Origin: Aphelocoma coerulescens
Taxonomy: Eukaryota; Chordata; Aves; Passeriformes; Corvidae
Length of the DNA: 64,000 nt
Assembly: GCF_041296385.1 (NCBI RefSeq)
Contig: NW_027184085.1
Coordinates: 10,473,301-10,537,300, forward strand
Direction: 5' to 3'
Part shown: in pieces, positions 13,201-36,510 of the stretch
How the letters are laid out: every line of letters begins with the position of its first letter
Position numbering within the stretch: the first letter of the stretch is position 1
Translations under genes and position numbers: made by a program
Notes under the pieces: generated by a model
Seen by the model: only the letters and a program-made list of their open reading frames with translations
Told to the model about the DNA's origin: nothing
Database searches by the model: none

Positions 13201-16200
13201 GGTAGAAAAGATCCAGTGAAGTCCTTCCAACAGTTTGCATTCTTGGCAAGACCACAGAAGTGGACCCAGAGGCACTGTGGGGATGTGCGCACTCAACCCA
13301 TGGTGCTGTGAGATCCCTCAAAGTGGGGTCAGGACAAAGACTGACAGTGATTCAGCTCTGTGTCATGGTTGCACTAACCTGGTTAGTGAGTGAGTGCTGT
13401 CTGGGATCGCCAGATACAAAGTGATGGAGCCCAGGGTGTGGTTTCCTGCAGGGAATGCCCCCTCAGGCAGAGAGGGTAACCAGCACTGGCAGCAGCCGGA
13501 GGAGGTGGGCAGGAATTGATGGCTAGAAATTGAAGATGAGTAGAGGAGAAGTCAAAGGGTGGTTTTATTAAAGGGAGGTAACCACTGGGGTACAGTTCCA
13601 AGGGGAGCAGTGAGTTTTCCATCCTCTACATCTAGATCAAATGTCTGCCTGGAAGATGCTTCAGGCACACATGAATCATGGCAGCCAAGGCTGGAGTGCT
13701 GAGTAGAAATTCTCTGGCTGACCTGTTGTTAACAGATGATTAGGCTAATGACTTAGTGTGGCAGTGCCCGAGGTCAGCCTACTTGCAGGAACACGCCATT
13801 CCCCTGTATTTTGGGTGTTACCGTCCCGCTGCCGTGCAATGTTTTGACTATCACACATTGGAACATTCCTTGAAATGTTCACTGGAGGTGCCTCTTAGTA
13901 AGCTCATAGCCTCCAGGGTGCCTTCAGCTCCAGACAGAGATCATTTAGCAGTTTAAAACACGTTGTCAGAGCAGACAGCAGGCTTAATAATAAGGCATTT
14001 AGACTAGATGTGCTCATGAGGGCAAACCAGCTATCACTGTGTGCCATCAGCTTGAGTACTCTGAGCCTTACACAGCTCTGGTGACTGCTGGGATGGTCCA
14101 ACACAAGGCCAGGAAAAAGCCATGACTTCCCCCAGTCTCCACAGCACTCGGGTTTGCAAAGGCAGGAGTGAAGCTCATGGGTCCAGTTTATCAGAGCATA
14201 GCAGGTTCCTGGAAAACCACAAGCAGGAAGGATCTAGGGGAATGGGAGGGCAGATGGCGGATGGGGTGCAGCCTCATTCCCCAGCAGCAGCAAGGTCATA
14301 GCTGCACACTGTGTCCCCAAGGGAACCACTGCCTTCCACAGAGCATGAACAAGTATGGTTAGGGTTCAAGAATAAGGGTTATTTGTCTCAGGCTGGAAAA
14401 CATGGCTCCCAGCAGAGGAGTGGGAAAGCCTGCATATTTCGCTGGGGAGGGGTAGGAATTTGAACCTCCATGGAGACTTGGTATTTGGTAACAATAGGTC
14501 TCTCCCTCCAAAAGCAGAGAGATTCCGTGGCTCAAAACTGCAGTGAAGCAATTCAGGGTGGCGAGAAATAAGGTGTAAAGGGTGTGAGGAGGAGAGTGGC
14601 TACTCTGGGTGTAGGTGGCTCCTCTGGCTATGAGAGCCTCATCCCGGTGCCCTGTCTTGCCCATCCCTGCAAGGCTGAAGTAAGAGCTAATGATGGCAAC
14701 ACAGCTCTCCACCCAGGATCTCTGATCCTTTGTTCCCACTTCTCCCCTTGGCTGCCCTTCACCCCTCACCAAAAAGCACCCACCTTCCCCTACCCTCCCC
14801 TATCTCTGCTCCTTCTGGCTGGGGCGTTCACTGCTTTCTTTTCTCTCTTCTCCCTCCTCTCTGTCAGCCGGTGAGTAAGGCAACACTGGGGTGCCTGCTG
14901 GTCTCTAACCTCAGCATGAGCCTTGCTCATCACGTGTCTGTGTGCCCAGCCCAGTGCTGGGGTGGCACTTGTGTGTGTCCACAGGGACCCTGGGGTCCAT
15001 GTGTTTGTGTGTGTGTACTCACCCCTGCTCTAGCTGATGGGCAGCTGCTGCCTGTGTGGTGCAAGTTGGGCCAGCAGTGAGCTCTGCTTGTGCATACAGA
15101 CCCTGTGTGCGTGCACATGTGTGCTGTGGTGTGTGCATGTGTCCCTCCAACCCAGGGAAGGACCCTTAGGGCACTGCCTGCCACCTCATCCCGTTGGGGC
15201 CAGCCCTCCTTGGTGGGGACATGGCTCCAGGGTACCGCCCTTTGCCCAGCTTGCATTTGCAAACAAACCTCCAAAATGGAGCTAGCGAAGGGGAAATCCT
15301 TCTGGAGCTTGAAATGATTTGCAAGGGAGAAATGTTGGCCTGGGTAGCTGCTGAGTGCAGAAAGGCTTGTGCTGAGGGTCTTGTGTCTGAAAGATGTCCC
15401 AGAAGCTGTGGATGCAGAAGGGCCCTGGGGAAGCTCATCCTATCCTGGGGCACAAAGAGAATAGACAGAGTCACTTGAGAAAGCTGCTCAGACAGTGCCT
15501 GATGTGTACGCGTGTGGGAGGGGGCTGGGGGATCCCACCCTCCTTCCCTGGGGAGCACACCCCAAACAGACCTATGAAGTCCCCCTTTTCCAAGTGCTTA
15601 CATCTGCTCCTTCCCCCCAGATCCTGCAGAAGCCAACTCACGAGCTGAAGCAGCAGCTGGCAGGCTACTCCAAGCGCGTGGCCAGCTCCGTCACCGAGCT
15701 CATCCAGGCAGCCGAGGCCATGAAAGGTATGGAAAGATCCTGCTCAAAGGGGCAGGATCAAGGGCTGGGATTAGGGTGGAGGGCTCGGCAGCTGCTGGAG
15801 GAGGTAGGGAAAGTGAGAAATGAGGCTGCATGCAGGTGTAACCTGCCTGGTTTCCCGGTGTTCCTAGGGACAGAGTGGGTTGACCCAGAAGACCCCACTG
15901 TCATCGCTGAGAATGAGCTGCTGGGGGCAGCAGCTGCCATTGAGGCTGCAGCCAAGAAGCTGGAGCAGCTGAAACCAAGAGCCAAGCCCAAGGTAGCAGT
16001 GCTGAGCCTTGTCTGACCCTCATGCTTAGCTTGGGGTGGGCTGGGGCTCTCCTGCCTGTGCTTTAGCCAGGTTTGAAGCCCCATCTGACAGCTGATCCCT
16101 CTTCCTGTACTCCTGCTACCTCCCACATCCCCAGCTGAACTTTCTTCAGGTAGCCTATGCTCTGCTGCACCCCACAGCCCTTAATCCAGCTGTATATGTG

Positions 16201-18566
16201 CCTCCCTCAGCCCCCTGGAGCCATCCTTCTGTTCTGCTCCATCTATCCCAGCACTCCTGCTTGGGACTCACACTCTGCTTTTGCCCGCAGCAAGCAGACG
16301 AGAGCCTGAACTTTGAGGAGCAGATCCTGGAAGCTGCCAAATCCATTGCTGCAGCCACAAGTGCCCTGGTGAAGGCAGCCTCAGCAGCCCAGCGGGAATT
16401 AGTGGCCCAAGGAAAAGTAAGGCCATAAGATGGGAAGGAGAAAATGTAGAGAAGGGTTCTCCTTTCTTCTGCAGCTACTTGTAACCCTCATGCCCTGTGA
16501 CAAGAGGTGTGCAGGGTGATGACCTTTCTTTCTCCCCTCCTTCCTCATAGGTGGGCGCCATCCCAGCCAACGCAGTGGATGATGGACAGTGGTCCCAGGG
16601 TCTCATTTCAGCCGTGAGTATCAAGGTCATGTTGAGGGGTTGAGGAGGAAACCTTCCTCTTGACTCGTGCTTCAAACATGGGGATGCTCTGCCCTTTTGC
16701 TTCTCCTCAGTGGAAGAAGCAGCCATGCTTCTTCCTCCCTCTCCCACATGCTGTGGAAGCTGGTTTTTTCCATCCCATGCCCCACAACCTCCTTGGAGCC
16801 GATCAGGGCTCCTGTACCGTCCCTGACAGCCTTTCTTGCCACAGGCACGCCTGGTGGCTGCTGCCACCAACAACCTGTGCGAAGCCGCCAACGCTGCGGT
16901 GCAGGGCCATGCCAGTGAGGAGAAGCTCATCTCATCTGCCAAGCAGGTGGCTGCTTCCACAGCCCAGCTCCTGGTGGCCTGCAAGGTGAAGGCTGACCAT
17001 GACTCAGAGGCCATGAAGCGGCTCCAGGTGAGTATTAGGCTGCCTCTTCAGCCCCTGTTGCTTGAGGGGTGGCTGGGAGTGGGGTGAGGGCATGTGGGTG
17101 TTCTCCAGGGCTCATGCTCCCTGCCTGCGTGCTGTCAGTGGGAAGTTCACTGGAACACAGGCTCCAGGTTGTTTGGATTTCACTTCTAGCTGTGTGCCAG
17201 GCATGTGAGTGATGCCGGGCTGCTCAGCTTGGCAGCATTCAGGAACAATGAACTGGCACAGGAATAGCTGAAACGGGTGCACTTCTTCACTGGCATTCAA
17301 GAGGTTAATGTGTGGGGGGGCACATTCTGTATCACTGTTAATCCTCAGAGGCCATGGCACACAAGAGGTTAATGCCCATGTGTTGGGGGGTTAACCTGGG
17401 GTCTCAGCACTGGAGCCGAGGGCTGGGAAGAGTCAGCAGGGCTGCCTCCCATCCCAGTCCCTGCCCCGCTCCTCCAAGAGGAGCCAGAGCCTGGCTGGGA
17501 GCAGAAGCGCCTGAAATGGTCATGAGCGGGTGACAAGGCAGCGAGCCATGTAAAGGAATCCCTGCCTGCAGCTCCCAGCACTCCTGGCTGCCTGTCCTGC
17601 CTGCTGGCCCAGCCTGGGCTGGGGCAGGAGTTCCTTCACACCCCGGGCAGCAATCATACCCTGGGGCTGTGACTCATGCTGACATTCTCCTCCTCCCTGC
17701 TGCAGGCCGCTGGAAATGCCGTGAAGAGAGCATCAGACAATCTGGTGAAGGCAGCACAGAAGGCAGCTGCCTTCCAGGACCATGATGAAACGGTGGTGGT
17801 GAAGGAGAAGATGGTTGGAGGAATTGCACAGGTGAGTGAGGCTGCTCCAACAGGGCAGGAGCAGCTCTAGGTGCCACCACAACCTGTGTGTGCTGGTCTC
17901 AGGAACATGTCCTACCACCCACCAGCACAGGTCATGTCTTGAGAGAGCCTCACAAAAATGCTGTGGGTTCACCCATCCCACTGAGCACCAGTTAAACAAT
18001 GAGGCCTCACTTTGTCTGCCGCAAGTAGCCCTGGGTGATGGTGCATGCTCCCACGAGTGTAAAGCCCTGGCTTCCCCTAGGTGCAGAGCCCACAGTATCC
18101 CAGTGTCTGTGACACACGGAAAAGGCAGAGCAGTGGGTAGAGGGTGAGATCTACCTAGTGTGGGGTGCCACAGTCCCAGTGCTGGCTCCGTGCAGCTGAG
18201 ACCCTCTGCACAGCACATGGGGCTGCGCCCTGGGAGCTGCGCTGTTCTGCTTATCTCCAGAGTACCATGCTCTCACCCCAGGGACAAACAGCCCTCATGC
18301 TCAGTGAGGCAGTGGCTGTGATGGGAGGGAAGCAGCAGCTGGAGAACCCAGCTCTGGGGTTGACATTGCCGGTGGCAGAGGCTCCGGCCATCCCTGTGGG
18401 AGGCAGCTGTGACCCTGGGGCTCTCTCCTGGCAGATCATCGCCGCCCAGGAGGAGATGCTGCGCAAGGAGCGGGAGCTGGAGGAGGCGCGGAAGAAGCTG
18501 GCGATGATCCGGCAGCAGCAGTACAAATTCCTGCCCTCGGAGCTGCGGGACGAGGAGCAGAACTGA
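1205..18566 (+). CDS. TLN1: Talin-1, C-terminal three quarters (40 coding exons, 5' partial)
   Basis: Talin-1 links integrin tails to F-actin and recruits vinculin at focal adhesions. The spliced exons give 1876 residues in one open frame. Counting back from a 2541-residue protein, the first exon starts near residue 666, in rod bundle R2; the FERM head and R1 are outside the window. Coding exons: 1205-1372, 1640-1934, 2031-2197, 2581-2709, 3030-3143, 3360-3473, 3631-3765, 3922-4050, 4146-4248, 4321-4529, 4624-4743, 4907-5104, 5435-5574, 5667-5760, 5915-6004, 6176-6298, 6474-6617, 6950-7111, 7200-7340, 7575-7756, 8090-8222, 8342-8443, 8549-8719, 8882-9031, 9162-9263, 9367-9486, 9780-9926, 10839-11005, 11238-11421, 11669-11794, 12086-12202, 12282-12467, 12569-12676, 15621-15726, 15868-15992, 16291-16416, 16551-16613, 16845-17027, 17706-17831, 18435-18566. 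All have AG/GT borders and compatible phases. The Ala-rich helical repeats match vertebrate talin throughout. The ending YKFLPSELRDEEQN supports TLN1 over TLN2. No frameshift or premature stop was seen. Confidence 0.97.
5667..7756 (+). other. TLN1: TLN1 exons for rod bundles R7-R8
   Basis: By residue count, the seven exons from 5667 to 7756 encode about residues 1340-1650. In the known talin architecture this is the five-helix bundle R7 with the four-helix bundle R8 inserted in it. R7 binds KANK proteins, and R8 binds RIAM and DLC1 and contributes to actin site ABS2. The exons are short (90-182 bases) and introns are 81-332 bases. I see no deviation from the conserved sequence here. Domain limits come from remembered human/mouse numbering, so they are good to a few residues only. 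Confidence 0.75.
9927..10838 (+). other. TLN1 intron, 0.9 kb
   Basis: This intron lies between the exons ending at 9926 and starting at 10839. The middle part (10310-10690) is clearly more AT-rich than the surrounding talin sequence. I see no coding frame, RNA gene or repeat that I can name in it. Confidence 0.6.
12677..15620 (+). other. TLN1 long intron, 2.9 kb
   Basis: This is the longest talin intron in the window; most others are 75-400 bases. It contains an AT-richer block (about 12880-14110) with a perfect inverted repeat at 13861-13880, and GT-rich stretches at 14995-15140. No coding exon is recognised; the flanking exons join in phase (HVLV to ILQK). Its size and composition would suit an intronic enhancer, but that is inference. 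Confidence 0.6.
15868..18566 (+). other. TLN1: TLN1 exons for R13 (actin site ABS3) and dimerisation helix
   Basis: The last six exons encode about residues 2291-2541. This covers the THATCH-type bundle R13 (actin-binding site 3) and the C-terminal antiparallel dimerisation helix. The basic KVK triplet needed for actin binding is visible in exon 16845-17027 (VACKVKADHD). The exon 17706-17831 carries VVVKEKMVGG; in mammalian talin, calpain cuts between K and M of this motif to release the dimerisation helix. The last exon is charged and coiled-coil-like (EEMLRKERELEEARKKL). Both the actin site and the calpain site appear intact. Confidence 0.85.
17298..17374. repeat. Direct repeat pair in TLN1 intron
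   Basis: The 13-mer CAAGAGGTTAATG occurs at 17298-17310 and again at 17362-17374, 64 bases apart. Each copy is followed within about ten bases by a run of G. It lies in the intron between exons 16845-17027 and 17706-17831. Confidence 0.7.
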
Positions 18567-19660
18567 GCCGCACGCCCTCCCGCCGCTCACCGCACAGACT
18601 GCTGCCTGCCCACCCGCCCACCTGCCTGCTCCTATTTAAGACGACCCGCCACAAGCGAAGGGCTGTCTGGGCTAGACCAGAGCTCTGCCCGCACCCAGAG
18701 CAACGGGACTAACCCAGTTGCCCCTCCAAGCTGGTGCCGCACCAGCAACTCCGCTTCGCTGCCCAGCCCACCTTCCCATGCACACCCAAGGCACAATCAG
18801 AGCGCTCGGAGGGACTCGGTTGGGGTGGGAGCCGGGGCTGCACTGGCTCAGGGCTCACCCGCCAGCCCCGGGGTGCGGGCCCACAGAGCTCTCCACTGCA
18901 AGGGGATATTTACTTGTGCCTTCTTCGTTCCCTCTTGTGCCCCTTTTTTCTTTCTCCTCCGTGCGGGATGGGGACAGGCGGGGGGCTTGCCCTCTCCTGT
19001 GCAATGGTGTGCAGGGAGCAGCTGCCCCTCGCTAAGCTCTTGCACGGAGCTGCCTTTCGCCTCCAATGCCTTATTGCTGGCTGGATCTTCCTCTACAGCT
19101 ACCCTGGAAGGCACTGAGTCTACCCCATGAGTATCTTCTTCAGCCCAGGCCCCTCTGGGGAGCAAGCAGGGCTGGAAGCCACAGTGCCTCCACTCAGGAT
19201 GGGGGATGATGTGATGAGTTCACCCCCAGAGCTGTTTTTTGCCTTCCCGCAGGGCTTCCCCCCAACTGCGGCCCCAGCCAGTTCTGCCTTCCTCCTTCTT
19301 CCCAAGTGCCTGCATTGTTTTCCAAGATCTACAGTATTTTTGTAACTTTTCCATTTCTCTAGTATTGAGCCTGCAGCTTTCAAAGTTCATTTATTTCCCT
19401 GCCAGCTCATGCTCTGCCCACTAACACCCAGCTCTCGCCGGGGTCCCGTAGCCCAGCATCCCACCCCTCCTCGGCTCCGGGACCCTCGTCCCTTCCCCTT
19501 TGCACTCGCTGAGGCTTCTCTCACCATTTTGATACTTTAAGCATCCCATATTAAAGATTGAAGGAAACCAGCTCCCCCCCAAACCTCCGGGGTGGGGTGG
19601 GGGATGCCAATGTCTTCTCAGAAAGACGCTTTCATCAATAAAATCTGGTTTTCCTGCTTT
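18567..19660 (+). other. TLN1: TLN1 3' UTR with two poly(A) signals
   Basis: After the TGA at 18564-18566 there is about 1.1 kb without a conserved reading frame. It ends with two candidate polyadenylation signals: ATTAAA at 19550-19555 and the canonical AATAAA at 19637-19642. Cleavage is expected 10-30 bases after either one. The two signals would give 3' UTRs of about 1.0 and 1.1 kb. Confidence 0.75.
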
Positions 19661-22369
19661 CTTGCCAACTGGGTATCAACGGGCCTCTCCAGGAGACGGG
19701 GAGGGCAGGGGGGCCTGGGCGCCTTCCCTGCCGGCAAAGGGAGGGGGGAGTGTACCACGGGTGCTTATACAGCATGGAAAATATTTGAGGCACGTCCAGC
19801 CCCAGGCACCCGGCAGGCCGGACCCCTGCTGCCAGCCATGTGCCGGCCTCGCAGGTGCTGCCGGGGAGCCACCACTGCAGGAGGGGGCCTTGGGGATTTT
19901 GTTTCTGGGGGATTTGGGCTTCAGGGAGGGCAGGGGGTTATGTGTGTGTGGAGCTGAGCTCCTGGCCCCATTCCTGCTACTAGCCAAATACGCTCCTGGG
20001 TAGGGTGCCATAGGGTGCAGGTGGGGGACCTCCCACCCTGTAGTCACTGGTGGCCCATCAGTGGGGAACAGTCTGGTGCGGTGTGGGTCTGGGAATGTGG
20101 CCGGAGCCCTCCCGGCTGCTGGCGTTGATCTCACGCCCCGAAATAGCCCCCCAGAGCCAACCTGTGCGGGCAGCAGCTGCCCCAGTGTGTCCCCACCTGT
20201 TCCCACCCCGTCACTCAGCAGGGATTTGGGGGGCCTAAGCAGTGGCAGGGCAGGCAGGGGTGATGTGGGGTGCAACAGGGACATTGCGGGGTGCAACAGG
20301 GGCACAGGCAGGTTGGCACGTGTCCCTTGCCTCTGGGGCTGTTCCTGGTAGTGTGAGCTATAAACATCATCAGTGGCAAGGGCAGCATCCCACAGTATCC
20401 CAGAGAGCAACTCCTCTCCCCTTGTGGTCACGTCCCTGGGGGTGTGGAGGGGCTGTTTCTCCTAAGACACTCACCCCTGGCCAGGATCCAGGGTGGATTT
20501 GTGGCTCTCACAGGCATCCCAATCCTCCCAGCTGTCCCCTGACAATCTGCACTGGCCTGACCCGGCACCAGGCTCTCACCCAGGTACCGGCTTGGACATG
20601 GGGCCCTTCAGAGTGTCCAGCAAGGACAGTGAGCGGGCACAGCGTGGCAGCAGCCCTGGCCTCACCCTGGCATCCTGGGGACAAGGGAGCTCCAGTACTT
20701 CCTGCACAGTGCTGCAAGCATATCCACTGCTGTGTCCTCCAGCTTGGGTACAAGCAAGAGGTGGTGGCACAAACACCAGGGGAGGGATGTGGGGGTGTGA
20801 TTAACCACCGCCCCTCAATCTCACATACTGATCAAAGGGTTATTTTGGCAGGCAGGTTCAGGAAAGCACATACAGAGGTTTGGAGCTGGGATGACACAGT
20901 CATGAGGTCCCAGGCCTCTGCAGGGATCCAAATTCAACTAAGTTGGAGGTTAGTGGGCAAACCATGTCCCAACTTCTTGGGGAGCCCAGGGATGAGGTGA
21001 TAGGCTGCAGCATGGATTGCACCTGGGAAGGTCCCATCAGTTGTCAGGATGAGCCCTTCCTTGGGAGTAAGGTCTGACCCTAGAGTGAAACATGGAGGGG
21101 GTTGCCATCCTTGGAGACCTTAGCCCAGGACAAGCCTGGGCATGGGGCAGCAATGGGAGGGATGTGCACCCACACCTCTCTGCACCCTCTTGTCCCACAG
21201 GTTACCCCAGAGGATGGACTGAAGGGCAGAGTCATGGGGCTCAGCACCTGGATGATTCCAGCAGTGTCCATCAGACATGGCTATGATGCCTGGAGCAAAG
21301 GAGAGGGGGTGGAGAGGGAAAGCAGCATCCTTTGGGGGCACATCCGAGGGCTGGCCTAGCTCCAGGGCAACTTCCTTGCTGCTTGCACCACGCCCATCAT
21401 TATCTTTGCCCCATGCACTGAGTACATGAAGTTGCTCAAGCCCATGAAGTTGCTCCAGGCTGAAACATCTCGCAGAAAAAACAATTATTCTCTCCCAGGA
21501 ATGATGGGAGATGGATCTTTCCCCTCCCCTCAGAAGCCACACACTGGCAGCTACAGACCCTTCTTGTCCAAATATGTGCCTAATTCATCAATACTAATAG
21601 CCGCTCTCCAGAGTCCAGCAGTGGCTCTTCTCCCTTCCCCATGGAGCCAGCAGCCACTTGGTCCTCAGCTATTTCACCCCTCCTATGCCCTCCACCATCT
21701 GGGCCTGAGGGCTCCTAAAAGGCACTTTCTCCAGCTGTCAAAATCTTTTTGTTCCTCTCTACTTGGAGCATTGGTGCCGAGAAGTTGCGTCAAGCAAGGA
21801 CTGGCTGCAGCCCAGAGGTGGTGGGCTGGGGGAGCCTGTGCACCCCTCCTGTCCCCATCCCATCCCCACTTTCCACACGTGCCACACGGCTCCCATGGCC
21901 CCTCCACCAGCTCCTTCCAGCCCCCCCGACCCACAGCCCACCCTGCAGCTGGGAATGTGCCAGAAGCATTTACGATCCTTATTAAAGTACAGGTTATTTT
22001 TGGAGGAGCTGGGATTTGAAAGGTTTGCATTTTTTTGCCTGTGGAATACAGTTTATTTAGAGCAGAAAGATGAAGAGGGGCAGTGAGCTGCCTGTATGCC
22101 CTGTGTCACCCTGAAATGCCATTGTATGGGCTGTGCATGTGCCAGGTGTCCCTGTGGGTGCCAGGGACAGTGGCACCAAGGTGCAAAACAGAGAGTAGGT
22201 GGGTGCCAAGAAGTCTGCAGAGAGCTCTGGTCCTCCTGCCCCACCAGCAGCTGGATGGGAATGTCGGGAGCCCTGCTCACTTCTCCCCCAGCTCTGCTCA
22301 CTTCTCCCCTGGGGGATTTTCCCCATGTGGGCAATGCCAGCCAAACGTGTCCCTCAGTGCAATCACAGC
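19661..22369. other. TLN1-TPM2 intergenic region
   Basis: No conserved coding exon or RNA gene was recognised in this 2.7 kb. The open frames are long only because the sequence is GC-rich and lack family resemblance. The stretch 21958-22080 is AT-rich and motif-bearing and is described separately. The region must contain at least part of the upstream control sequence of TPM2. Confidence 0.5.
21958..22080. promoter_or_regulatory. Candidate muscle enhancer island upstream of TPM2
   Basis: A short AT-rich island in GC-rich surroundings, about 1.0 kb upstream of the TPM2 start codon. It contains GGTTATTTTTGG (21992-22003, close to MEF2/CArG sites) and TGTGGAATA (22040-22048, like the TEAD site GTGGAAT), followed by TTTATTTAG. 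TEAD, SRF and MEF2 sites are typical of striated-muscle genes. The motifs are short and single, so chance occurrence is not excluded. Confidence 0.3.
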
Positions 22370-22789
22370 CTGAGTGTGTCCCCTACCCTTCAGTGCCGGC
22401 CAATTCATTGGTGTTCCCAAGTGCCATGCCAGCCCTTGAGGTGTCCCCAAGCTAGTGCCAGCAAGCAGGGTCCCTCAGGCCCCAGTGTGCTGTGACAGGG
22501 CACGTGGTGTACCTAGGGCACTAGCATGAGGACAGCTCTGGAGCCAGTGCAACCAAGCTACCCCTACTCAGTGCCCCACGATGTCCCTTGCCTGGTGCCA
22601 CAGGGGTACCCCTAGCTCAGAGCTACAGAGTGTCCCTCACCCAGTGTCACTGGGATGCCACCAGAGCATTGCCTTGAGGTGTCCATCACCCAGCGCCACC
22701 AGGGTACCCATAGCACAGTGTGCCGGGCTGTCCCTTGCCCAGTACCATCGGATTGTCCCCAGCCCAGTAACCCGGGGTGTCCCTCGTCC

Positions 22790-22800
<11 letters not shown>
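22370..22800. repeat. Degenerate minisatellite upstream of TPM2
   Basis: Units of roughly 45 bases recur with the core TGTCCCTNRCCCAGTGCCAC followed by a GGGT(A/G)CCC-like step. The copies at about 22577, 22627, 22677 and 22727 are the clearest, and earlier copies decay toward 22370. The array stops at the CpG-rich TPM2 promoter. Confidence 0.6.
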
Positions 22801-36273
<13,473 letters not shown>

Positions 36274-36510
36274 GCTGCCCTGGCAACCCCCTATCCCTTT
36301 TCCCCACCCAACACATGCACCCCACTGGCATGCTCAGGATGTCATCAGCTGAACTGCATCTTGGCCAAATCCACACATCCATTGAGAAGGGAAGCTCAGC
36401 AGCCTTGCACTGTGGCTGATCATGGGGATCTTGTTTGTGCACAGCCTGAATGGCTCTGTCCTGTCTTTATGTCCAAATATTAAAGCAGTTTGACAAGACG
36501 GATGGCTATG
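36274..36510 (+). other. TPM2: TPM2 3' UTR of exon 9d
   Basis: A short 3' UTR of about 0.2 kb ending with ATTAAA (36479-36484). It marks the 3' end of the gene. Confidence 0.65.

Noticed and set aside
20242..21000. A 252-codon open frame between TLN1 and TPM2
   Set aside because: Composition is Pro/Gly/Ser/Trp-rich without domain or membrane pattern, with no supporting splice structure; treated as non-coding.
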